Of a DNA stretch of 64,000 bases, positions 8,401 to 16,492 are shown piece by piece (the stretch's first letter is position 1; every line of letters begins with the position of its first letter). The DNA comes from CAWGOF01 sp963824225 (GTDB taxonomy: Bacteria; Acidobacteriota; Polarisedimenticolia; Polarisedimenticolales; Polarisedimenticolaceae), in NCBI GenBank assembly GCA_963824225.1, contig CAWGOF010000003.1, positions 2,604,001 through 2,668,000 on the forward strand. The letters run 5' to 3'. The notes beneath the pieces are model-generated. The model was not told the origin of the DNA, ran no database searches, and saw only the letters and a program-made list of their open reading frames with translations. Both the position numbers and the translations under genes were made by a program.

Positions 8401-9799
8401 AGATGTTCGCCATGTCGTCGAGCTGCTCGGACTCGACGTTGGTGGAATGCGTTCCCGAATCGTCGAACGGGAAGTGCAGCACGACTTTTTCGCCGGGCGG
8501 CACAGTGACCTCCCGCTCGAGCCAGGCAGGTCCGGCAGGTGCCAGCTCATACCGGGTCCGGATGTCGAACGCGGGTGCGGGGTTCGGGCCGTGGTCGTTG
8601 TCGATCAGCGTTACGGTCAAGGAGTAATCGCCCGGAGGAACGTCCTCGAACGCGTAGCCGCCGAAGGTGTTGACCGGCTCGTCCTCGACGAGCACCCCTT
8701 CCGTCGTGGTCAGCTCGACCTTCAGCCCGCGCAGCGGGTGGCCACGGCCATCGTCGATGTTGACGACGAGGCGGGCGGGGCTCGCCTGCCAGCTCGGCCG
8801 TCCCGAGCGCCAGAAATCCTCATGGACCAACTTCGGCGTCCCACCGGCCGCCGGGATGCTCCACAAGCCTCTCGTGCCCCGGTACCTGCAGGTGAACCCG
8901 TCGAACGATTCGAGGATCGTGCGTGTGCCCGCGAGGAGGATGAGATCGCCGTCCGGTGACGGTGCCGCGGAATCCAGCATGAAATCGGGCTGCACGCCCG
9001 GCAACGGACAGATGTCCTGCGCCTCGGTCAGCTGCACGAGCCCGGTGCGGTCGGGACGGATCTTGAACCACTCCTGCCGGAAGACGAAGGAGCCGTTCTC
9101 CAGGATCGTGTAGTCCGCCCGGAACACGATCGTGTTCCCGTCCGGCATCCATACCGGATTGAACACGTTGGGCATGGTCAACTGGTCCGGGATGTTGACC
9201 AAGACTCCGTAATCCTGGCCGCCTGGGCCAAGGTCGTCGACTGCCAGCACGTTCGTCTGCGGATCGGTGTTCCACTTGAACACGAGCCGGCCTTGCGCCG
9301 ACACGTCGGGGATGCTGGCGACAGTGAATGAGTAAAGCAGCAGAAGATTCGTTCCGTCCGCGTTGACCTGGTACAGGCGCTCTGCCGGTGCCCAGAAATA
9401 GACTCTCGTCCCGTCCGGGCTGAAGACGGGGCCGCTCGGCGGGGGCAGACCGAGCGTTGTCGTGTTGAGCACGACCTGGCGGCCGCTGCCGTCGGCATTG
9501 ACCTTTTCGATTCGATACTGCACCGGGGAAGGCGATATGGAGATGAAAACCAGCTTGGTCCCATCCGCGGACCAGGAAGGATCGCGGTGATTCTCGCCGG
9601 GCACCGGATGCGTGAGAGGGGCCGTATCGACCACGATCGCGGTCCGTGCTTCCGGCGTTCCAGGGTCCACGACGCTCGTCCAGGCGATGCCGTGGTTGGA
9701 ACCGGGGAAGGTGGCGAGGGCCGTACCAGCTCCCGCCGCGACGAGTAGCGCGACCGTTGCGACAGCCGACGCTCGAACGCGACCCGGGCTGACAATCAT
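5492..9799 (-). CDS. Giant secreted protein: PD40 propeller, gluzincin-like metallopeptidase, TSP3 repeats
   Basis: The intact ORF encodes ~1,435 residues. An ATG at 9799 is preferred because GGGGGGA sits 3-4 bases upstream; an in-frame TTG lies 12 bases earlier. Order of parts: signal peptide (hydrophobic VATVALLVAAGAGTALA); TolB/PD40-type propeller (WSADGTKLVF, FSPDGTRVYFW) to ~350; a carboxypeptidase-regulatory-like beta domain (GYAFEDVPPGDYSLTV); and a catalytic-looking region with HEYTHH at ~552-557 and a downstream MKEGFASF near 590, fitting HExxH...E of gluzincins. An Ig-like domain (YRSVDAAGNEE) follows, then five to six thrombospondin type-3 repeats. Next is the fibronectin-like module shared with neighbouring proteins and a C-terminal jelly-roll-like domain. 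It is probably an extracellular Ca-stabilised zinc protease; activity is inferred. A TTGACG-N17-TATGAG promoter precedes it. Confidence 0.8.
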   Translation of the reverse strand: MIVSPGRVRASAVATVALLVAAGAGTALATFPGSNHGIAWTSVVDPGTPEARTAIVVDTAPLTHPVPGENHRDPSWSADGTKLVFISISPSPVQYRIEKVNADGSGRQVVLNTTTLGLPPPSGPVFSPDGTRVYFWAPAERLYQVNADGTNLLLLYSFTVASIPDVSAQGRLVFKWNTDPQTNVLAVDDLGPGGQDYGVLVNIPDQLTMPNVFNPVWMPDGNTIVFRADYTILENGSFVFRQEWFKIRPDRTGLVQLTEAQDICPLPGVQPDFMLDSAAPSPDGDLILLAGTRTILESFDGFTCRYRGTRGLWSIPAAGGTPKLVHEDFWRSGRPSWQASPARLVVNIDDGRGHPLRGLKVELTTTEGVLVEDEPVNTFGGYAFEDVPPGDYSLTVTLIDNDHGPNPAPAFDIRTRYELAPAGPAWLEREVTVPPGEKVVLHFPFDDSGTHSTNVESEQLDDMANIYYRLRQFVDWVKTEVTPITPPTVHVYTFSTSDPAYDPPRDVPADMAFYRDDEEDGIVLGVGASAYESRDGMPGPLPVDFAPENGEWHEYTHHLYQHFIDGTACMEPQENHEGYANFNTCDSMKEGFASFLPTLAAQTIDGATDSFYDGFWDLEYHIKAWEVRVGRITGGRYSAEDLAVAALLWDLMDSAADAESGLVIGEDLAHHQVTLLDETALGVRGLFEQMVAAEYMITVTHLRESFGLPEITLDLDGDEVPDVAPVDQVFLMHGFFPIIHDQAQSFVPPYHLSHHYDVAAAQREGGPTVPRNVRVGWTDHRGPDVENHVIDFLGRFNLPTAEGANLGIDVRDASGTPLAGAEIELSILYPGEAWPRSIKRRLGAGAGDLVRLELPPYFSYLLLPDEPLPACNPATDLPIEVTITARINGYVSLDQPAFDACTYLRAIESSVDPAALAFVTTFPEDSVAPTSTIETAATGILIGGATTGFWTVQLSCADPPDNGFASGCSRIEYRRDGGAIETYAKAVQVTGVGPHTFEYRSVDAAGNEEAWLSVALDIVVDVDTDGDGLGDAAESQLGTNPNDPDSDDDGLTDGDEVARGTYPLVPDSDGDGLSDGAEVGLGTNPLTPDSDGDGLGDGAEFAAGLDPLDPDVDDDGALDGADKCRTLYNPLQRDSDADGVGDLCDNCPSTANSTQADTDGDGAGNACDCASTDASRRRPASPSVLAAKDGSSTIVLSWPTVAGADAYSVTRGDLAGLAAGDFGSCIGSSMTPTFSDPAIPASGALFLYLVQGQSLTCGIGSLGFGANEAQRTNLDPGACGPPVVVERHTESETSVSGTVIAGTYLDTQSANNLGESIGEEQTGGNPSSRYGLLEHRFVIDVAPGSVVQLLVQGERSEPTDGDDMRFEWSTNGATFTPVSMGSLPFIPDGTVLVGPLPATLSGPVTIRVVDTVRTPGSDAFDWVWIDRLAVRSITF

Positions 9800-9858
9800 C
9801 CGTCCCCCCAAACCAGCGATTGTCTCTGTGGAGAGCCCCTCGTCGGCGATGTTCAGTT

Positions 9859-9887
9859 CTCATACCCCGCTCCGCCAGGGACGTCAA
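9859..9887 (-). promoter_or_regulatory. Sigma70-like promoter for the giant TSP3/metallopeptidase gene
   Basis: On the minus strand TTGACG (9882-9887) and TATGAG (9859-9864) are separated by 17 bases. They lie ~60 bases upstream of the ATG at 9799, in the 112-base gap after the kinase gene. Confidence 0.5.
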
Positions 9888-9911
9888 GGCGTTTCGGGGC
9901 GATCGCGGCGG

Positions 9912-12566
9912 CTACGGGCGGAGCTCGGCGGTCCAGTTGAGGACGACGGTCGGGGCGGAAGTGGCGCCGGGCACCGGCGCGTCGACGAGAAAGCGCCGGC
10001 CGTCGGCGGATACGTCGAACAGGACCGCTGGACCCTCGATGCGGAACAGCCTCACGGGCGTGCCCAGCTCGAGGCTCGCCCCCGAGGTCGCCGGCACGGC
10101 CATCACCTGATCGTCCGCGGTGACGTAGAACAACTCCCCGCCCTCGCGCGGCCACCGCGGGAGACCGCCGCCCGCGGTCGAGACGCGTCGCCGGTCTCCC
10201 GGCTTCGGGAACCGCTCGACGTACACCTCCCGCTGCCCCGTCTCGTTCGACACGTACGCGACCCAGCGCCCGTCGGGAGAGAATGCGCCGCCCGCCTCCG
10301 CGTATCGCGTGCGAACGAAGGGGAACGGCTTGCGCTCGCCGTCGAGCGGAAGAGCCCACAGGTCCCAGTCGGTCGTCGCATGGCGATCGCCGTAGAGCAG
10401 GAACCTCCCGTCCGGCGACCAGTCGAAGGCCCAATGCAACGTGCTCTGCGACGGGACCAGCTCCTGCATCTCCCCGCCGGCCACGGGTTTGAGGTGCAGG
10501 TTGGGTGTGTTGTCCCTGGAGATGGCGAAGGCCAAGCTCCGCCCGTCCGGCGACCAGACGGGCGCGTCCGCGTCGTCCGCGTCCGTGAATCGAGCCGGCA
10601 CGTTGCGCGCGACGTCGATCAACCAGATTCCGCTCGACGCGGTCTTCGCGTCTGTGATCGTCACGGCGACCTGGCTGCCGTCCGGCGCGATGCGCAAGTT
10701 CTCGTAGTCTGCCTGAGGGCCGACCTGCCCGATCTCGAGCCCGTTCCGGTCCTTCCAGGAGAGCCGCGACTCGACGGCGCCGGCGCTGTACACGAGCACT
10801 CCGTTGTCCGACGCGGAGAAGAGGGGTGGGCCGAGAGCGCCCCACTGACTCATCCCGTCGACGATCGGCGAGGTCTCACCCCGGACACTCAGCGCGTCGA
10901 GATCGAAGACCTGCGCGACGAGGACGCCCTGGCGCGTGTACAGCAGGTAGCCGGGGGACACGTACTCGGCGTACGAGGGGACATCGAGGAGCCGGCGGGT
11001 CCGGCCCGACTCGAGCGCGGTGACGCAGGTGACGATCTCCTTCTCCCCGACCTCGCACAGGGAGAGGAAGTGCCGGCCGTCGGGCAAGAAGCTCGGCCAG
11101 AAGGGCCATCCGTGTCGGACCTCCGCCCCCTTCGCGTCGCGGAGCACCACCCGTTTCGGAGTCCCCCCGTCGGCGGAGACACGGTACAGGCCGTCGTCGT
11201 GACCAGGGGCCTCGCTGATGCCGAAGAGGATCGTCCCGTCGCGCCCCCAGGCTCCGACCTGAGCGGGGCCCGCGCCCGGGGCGTCGCACAGCTTTTGCGG
11301 CAAGCGGCTGCCGATGGCGACCTTCTTGAGCTGTCCCCCCGAGAAGAAACCGATCGACCGGCTGTCGGGAGACCAGAAGAACGACCACCCTCCTTCCGTC
11401 CCGGGCAGCGGCCGAGCCTCGAGGTCGTCGATCGAGCGCAGCCAGATCTGCGCCCGTCCGTCCGAATCGACGCTCGCCGCGACGTGACGCCCGTCGGGGG
11501 AGACGCGCGCGAGATCGCCCGTCCCGGTGGGCATCGCGAGCGGAAAGCGCGCCACGCGCACTTCGCTCGCCGGCCGCTCGAGCGGGCGAAGGGCGAACCA
11601 CGCGGCCGCGGCCACCGCGACCACGGCGAGCGCCCAGCCGATGCGGCCGGCGAGGCCGGTACGCGCGGCGACCGGAGCGACCGCCGCGGAAGGAGCTCCT
11701 CCCTCGGCGATCCATTTCAACTGCAGGCCGACGTCCCGCGCCGACTGCCAGCGCTCGTCGGGCTCGCGGGCAAGGCAGGTGCGCACGAGCCGATCGAGCG
11801 CGAGCGGGGCCAGCGGCAGCTCCCTGGCGATCGACGGCCGCTCGGCCGAGAGGATCGCCGCGATCAGACTGGCCGCGCTCTTGCCCTGGAACGCCTTGCG
11901 TCCCGTCGCCATCTCGTAGAGCACGGCGCCGAGGGCGAAGATGTCGGCGCGTGAGTCGGCCTCCTGTCCTTCGAGCTGTTCTGGCGACGCGTACTGGAAG
12001 GTCCCGACGAACGACCCCTCGCCCGTGAGCGCCTCGGGTCGCGAGCCGAGGGTCTGCGTCGCCGCGTGCGCGCCGACGCTCGGCAACGCGAGCGACTTGG
12101 CCAAGCCGAAGTCGATCAGTTTGATGCCCCGCCGCGTCAGCATGATGTTGGCGGGCTTGAGGTCGCGGTGGACGATCCCGCACGCGTGCGCCGCGCCGAG
12201 CGCTTCGGCGACCTGAGCGCCCAGGTCGTAGACCTGCGTCAGCGGCAGCGGCCCTCGTTCGAGTCGCGCGGCGAGGCTCTCACCGTCGACCAGCTCCATC
12301 ACGAGGAAACGCGTGCCGTCCTCGGCCTGCTCGAGTCCGTGGACCGTCGCGACGTGCGGGTGGTTGAGTGACGCCAGCACGCGCGCCTCGCGCTCGAGCC
12401 GCGCGAGCCGGTGCGGATCCTCCCGCACTTCCGCCGGCAGCGCCTTGATCGCCACTTTGCGCCCGAGCCGGGTGTCCTCGGCGCGGTAGACCTCGCCCAT
12501 CCCGCCGGCGCCGAGCCTTTCGGCAACGCGGTAGTGCAGCAGGCTCTGTCCGACTCGAATCGACAC
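9912..12566 (-). CDS. PknB-type Ser/Thr protein kinase with C-terminal TolB/PD40 propeller
   Basis: The protein has 884 residues. A Hanks-type kinase domain occupies ~12-275: glycine loop GAGGMGEV (19-26), catalytic Lys41 in VAIK, HRDLKPAN (133-140), DFG (152-154) and a Thr-rich activation segment ending in YASPEQ. A single hydrophobic segment near 325-345 should anchor it in the inner membrane. The remaining ~500 residues carry PD40-like propeller repeats (VSPDGRHVA, WSPDSRSIGFF, FSPDGRWVAYVS) predicted to lie outside the cytoplasm as a sensor. The start codon is GTG, with a -10-like TAGCCT only 8 bases upstream, suggesting a leaderless mRNA. Two relatives with the same plan are at 20164 and 50268. 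The targets are unknown. Confidence 0.92.
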   Translation of the reverse strand: MSIRVGQSLLHYRVAERLGAGGMGEVYRAEDTRLGRKVAIKALPAEVREDPHRLARLEREARVLASLNHPHVATVHGLEQAEDGTRFLVMELVDGESLAARLERGPLPLTQVYDLGAQVAEALGAAHACGIVHRDLKPANIMLTRRGIKLIDFGLAKSLALPSVGAHAATQTLGSRPEALTGEGSFVGTFQYASPEQLEGQEADSRADIFALGAVLYEMATGRKAFQGKSAASLIAAILSAERPSIARELPLAPLALDRLVRTCLAREPDERWQSARDVGLQLKWIAEGGAPSAAVAPVAARTGLAGRIGWALAVVAVAAAAWFALRPLERPASEVRVARFPLAMPTGTGDLARVSPDGRHVAASVDSDGRAQIWLRSIDDLEARPLPGTEGGWSFFWSPDSRSIGFFSGGQLKKVAIGSRLPQKLCDAPGAGPAQVGAWGRDGTILFGISEAPGHDDGLYRVSADGGTPKRVVLRDAKGAEVRHGWPFWPSFLPDGRHFLSLCEVGEKEIVTCVTALESGRTRRLLDVPSYAEYVSPGYLLYTRQGVLVAQVFDLDALSVRGETSPIVDGMSQWGALGPPLFSASDNGVLVYSAGAVESRLSWKDRNGLEIGQVGPQADYENLRIAPDGSQVAVTITDAKTASSGIWLIDVARNVPARFTDADDADAPVWSPDGRSLAFAISRDNTPNLHLKPVAGGEMQELVPSQSTLHWAFDWSPDGRFLLYGDRHATTDWDLWALPLDGERKPFPFVRTRYAEAGGAFSPDGRWVAYVSNETGQREVYVERFPKPGDRRRVSTAGGGLPRWPREGGELFYVTADDQVMAVPATSGASLELGTPVRLFRIEGPAVLFDVSADGRRFLVDAPVPGATSAPTVVLNWTAELRP

Positions 12567-12574
12567 GAGCGGCC

Positions 12575-12580
12575 AGGCTA
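12575..12580 (-). promoter_or_regulatory. -10-like element 8 bases before the kinase GTG
   Basis: TAGCCT fits TANNNT and lies 8 bases upstream of the GTG at 12566. Transcription would start at or next to the start codon. No clear -35 is visible. The same arrangement recurs at several other genes in the window. Confidence 0.4.
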
Positions 12581-12755
12581 CTCCGGAAACGGGCAGGCAG
12601 GGAACACCCGACGAGCAGGAGCGCGGGTCGGAGCCTCGAGCCGGGGCTCTCTGCGCAAGGGCACGCGCCCGCCGGCTCCAGCGCGAGGTTCGCCGCCGAG
12701 GCGCGCACGACGTCGAAGATCTACCGCGCGTCGTCGCGAAGCGATGCGATCGCGA

Positions 12756-15700
12756 TCACTCGGCGGTGTACCGAATGCCGAGCCTGGGACCATCTCCCTC
12801 GCCGGACTGTGCGCATTGGTGGGCGTTCCGCTCGCCGGCGTACCACTGCACTTGGTCGGCCGTGCCGTCGCCGTCCCACTCGCCGTTGAACTGCAGCCGA
12901 AACTCAGTCCGTCCTACGTGGTTGATCCAGGGCAACTCGTTCAGGCTCAGCCCCACGACTTGGCTACCGGGGAACGGCAGCGTCTGCGCGAGCACCGTGG
13001 ATGACCCGGGGATCGCATCGTAGTCCCCCGGCTCGACACCGAGGTTGCCAAACGTCCCCTCGACGATGCGCACCGAGATCGTCTGGAACGGTCCCGTTCC
13101 AACCGTACCCTTCACGGCGGAGGAGGTCATGTAGATGGTGGCAGCTATGATCTGCGCCGCGTCGGGAAGAGCCTGTGTATCGAAGGACAGAATCCCACGG
13201 TATCCGACCTGGGCGCCCTGGTTCCTGTCGTCGCCCGTGATCACCGGGGTCGAAGCCCACCCATAGGTCGGTGGGACGCCGTCCTGCTTCCAGACGTGTC
13301 CGTCGTTGTCCGGGTCCGAGCAGAAGATCGGCTCGCAGTAGTCGTTCTGGAACGGAGGTATCCCGCACACATCGCCGACGCCGTCGTCGTCGCAGTCCCA
13401 CTGATTCGCGTTCGACTTGGTAGGACAGTTGTCCACGTTGCCGCACACCGTGTCGCCGTCGGCATCGTTGGCCGCGTCGTTCGGGCAGGCGTCGCACGCA
13501 TCGCCGAGACCGTCGCCGTCGGAATTCTGCTGCGTCGCGTTGGCGATCGTCGGGCAGTTGTCCACGGGGCATGTGTTGGCGGGAAAGCCGGGGTTGCCCG
13601 CGCCGTCCGCGTCGGTATCGGTGCACGTGTCGCAGGCGTCGCCCGTAGCGTCACCATCGGCGTTCTGCTGGCCCGCGTTCGCGGCGCTCGGGCAGTTGTC
13701 GCAGACATCGCCGCGGCCGTCGATGTCGGCGTCGGCCTGACTCGCATTCGCGACGCTCAAGCAGTTGTCGCAGACATTGCCGCGGCCGTCGGTGTCGGCG
13801 TCGGCCTGACCCGCATTCGTCACACTCGGGCAGTTGTCGCAGCCGTCCCCCAGTGTGTCCCCGTCGGAGTTGGCCTGCGCCGAGTTTGCGGTGGTGGGGC
13901 AGTTGTCACAGACGTCGCCGACGGTGTCCGCGTCCGTGTCCGCCTGGTTCGCATTCGGGACGGTCGGGCAGTTGTCCTCTATATCGTGCGCGCCGTCGTG
14001 GTCGAAGTCCGGATCGGTGGGGTCCAAGAGCGCGAGGTCGCATCGGTCGGCGAGCTGCTGCGTGAACGCGCACTCCCAGTCGGTGGGATCCTCCGGTCGC
14101 TCCGCGCCGGACGAGTCGCGGCCGTCGATCCTTCGATCGAGTCATCGTCGGTCGGCACGACGATCCAGAAGAAACTGCCGGGGCCCGGCTGGAACCGATA
14201 GCTTCCGCCGTCGCCGATCCCGCAATCGTGGCCCGAGTAGCCGTAGGTCGAGACGCTCGCGAGCGGACCGTATTCCACGTTGTGGCTCGCCGACGCGCAG
14301 CCGCTCGCGTAGTCGATGAGCACGTCCTCGCCGTCCTTGCCCACGGCGAGGATCGTCGGCTCTCCCGGTCCACAGCCGGCCGCATCCTCGACGAGCGTGT
14401 ACTCGCGCCACTCGAGGACGACGTCGTCGACCGCCGCACCGAAGCCCGGGCGTGGATCAGGATCTCCCGGCAGCGCTTTCTGCGTCACCTCGAACCCGAA
14501 CGCTCCCCGGAACGCGGTACCGGTGTCGCCGATCCGGTCCTCCAGCAGCTCGAACGCCAGGTCCGGCCCGCCGAGCCGTGTGATGTCCATGTTGCGGATC
14601 GGTCCGTTCTTCGTTACGAACGGCGTTCCGTCGGGAGGACCCGCAAGCAAGTATGGTGGGCTCGACACGCCAGGCCCCTCGAAGAAGCACCCGGCCTGAC
14701 CCTCCCGCGAGATGTTTGAGGACGAGCCTCCCGCGTCGATCGGCGCGAACATCGGATAGCCGCCGAGGGCGGCCGGATCGCCGCCCGTGACCGCGCCGAA
14801 CGGCCCGGTGATCGAACCGAGCACCGCGTCGTCACCCGTGAGAGCGGCCGAAACCAGGGCCGTGCACGTCCCGGTCGCGGGCAGGCAGTCCGCGTGGGTG
14901 GAGCATTCGGGCAACGGCGGGAAACCCCAGCCGCAGAATCCGTTGACGCAGGGCCCCGGCGGGCAATCCGCGTCGGTGGAGCAAGAGTACGTCCAGTTAT
15001 CGCATACTCCGCGCACGATGTCGTTCCTGTTGTCCAGCTCCCAGGTGAACGTGGCGTACCCGTCGGACAGGTCCAGCGACAAGTTCCAGGCAAAGTTGCG
15101 GATCTCGGCAGCGTGGGTCGGGTCACCGTCGGCGTCGGTTCCTGTATGGACCTTCGCCACCACCGGCGTGAGGAGCAGCTCGAACCAGCGTAGATCTCCC
15201 GCCCCGCTGATCGTCTCGTAGGCTTGACACCGGTTGCCGGATCCCGACCCGAGACAAACGGGATCGGTCGTTCCGCCGATCCTCCCCGTGTGCCACACAC
15301 CGCCAACACCCGTCGGGTTCTCTACGCACGTGCCGGTTCCCTGCGGGCAGTCGGCGCTCGTGTAGCACCCGAGCGTCGTCAAGATGGAGCATCTTCCCGG
15401 AGCCTTGGTCTGGTGACCGCAGCCGCCCCTGATATTCCAGCTTCTGTTCAAGACGGTGTCGGGGGGATCGCGCTGCTCGATGCTCTGGCAACTCATGTGG
15501 ATAGAGCCCGGACAGAACTGGTCGCGTACACACCCTATCTCCGGCGCATTCTGGCAGCGACGGTTGTCGGCACCGTTGAAGTTCGTGTCCTCGCCCCACT
15601 GGGCGATCACGTCGGTGAACTGGTCAGGATCCGTGGTAGCCGAGATTCCCGACACGAAGCCGCCGCCAGTAATATCGAAGTTCCAGGGCGAATTGAGGCC

Positions 15701-16402
15701 CGCGTTCAACGTCCCACCCGCGGTCAGGTCGGACCAGACCGTGGTCTCGTATCGCCCGTGGAACGGCCCCCCGACGATCGGGTTCTCGATCGTGCCGTCG
15801 CCATTGAGGTCGCGATCCTGCACGCCGCCCAGCGGAAAATCGGTCGAGTAGTAGACCGACTGCTCGTCTACGTCGAGGGACGTACGGGCCACGAGGATCT
15901 CGTGCGTCGCTCCGCTCGTCACGTCAACGAGAAGCTCGGTCTTGGGTGTGCCGAGCACTTCGTCCGCCACATGGATCGTGAACGAGACGGTTTGCGGGAC
16001 GCCCGCGGGAACCGAGGCGAGAACGACCGGCGAGCCCAGAATCGACAGCTCGGTGGCCAAGGGGTTGTTGACCCGATCGGGGTCGGAGCAGTCGAGGCTC
16101 CCCGGGGCACAACTGGCCGGGCTGTCCGCATCCGCTCGAACCGCGCGCAGTGCGACGGTGACGTTGCTCGCGTCCGTCATCGACCGGAACGAGACGTCGT
16201 ATTGCACGATCTCGCCCGCGTCCAGGTAACGGTCGGGATCGCTCGCGCCCGTGGGGCCGACCTCGCAGCCGCCTCGGACGCGCGTGAATCGGTCCCGCCC
16301 AGCCTGCTCGATCGGCGAGGGCTCGAACATGGAGGCCCGCAGCACTTCCCCGCCAAGGACGGTTCCGGCCAACAGCAACGCGGGAACGACTCGCCGGCTC
16401 AT
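12756..16402 (-). CDS. Giant secreted TSP3-repeat protein, one frameshift
   Basis: An ATG at 16402 is favoured by GGTGAG just upstream; a GTG at 16420 is also in frame. After a signal peptide (VVPALLLAGTVLGG) comes ~650 residues of beta-rich sequence with Cys pairs of the C-TDADCP-G-C type. Next is the FN3-like module (ILAVGKDGEDVLIDY, then FFWIVVPTDD). The frame shifts near 14115-14125: before it reads DDDSIEG and after it GRDSSGAERPED, a continuous module ending, so a one-base error is likely. The next frame holds about nine thrombospondin type-3 repeats (DNCP--ANA-Q-DADGDGRGDVCD) and a C-terminal domain (LGIRYTAE end) resembling DNRLRE-type stalk domains. Total is ~1,215 residues. It is probably a Ca-binding cell-surface or matrix protein without recognisable enzyme motifs. 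Confidence 0.75.
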
Positions 16403-16420
16403 GCACTCACCCCCTGGCAC

Positions 16421-16450
16421 GACTCAAGCCCCGACCGTTTGTGTTGAGTC
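16421..16450. promoter_or_regulatory. Inverted repeat upstream of the TSP3 gene
   Basis: GACTCAA (16421-16427) and TTGAGTC (16444-16450) form a perfect 7-base inverted repeat with a 16-base spacer, 19 bases upstream of the minus-strand start at 16402. It could be an operator or a leader hairpin. The gap to the preceding gene is only 72-90 bases. Confidence 0.3.
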
Positions 16451-16492
16451 TATGGTGGTGTGGGTCGGCGGGCAAATGCCTGGGCGAATAAC

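Noticed and set aside
9612..11954. 780-residue plus-strand open frame
   Set aside because: It is antisense to the kinase at 9912-12566, full of Arg/Asp/Val without any domain, so a shadow.
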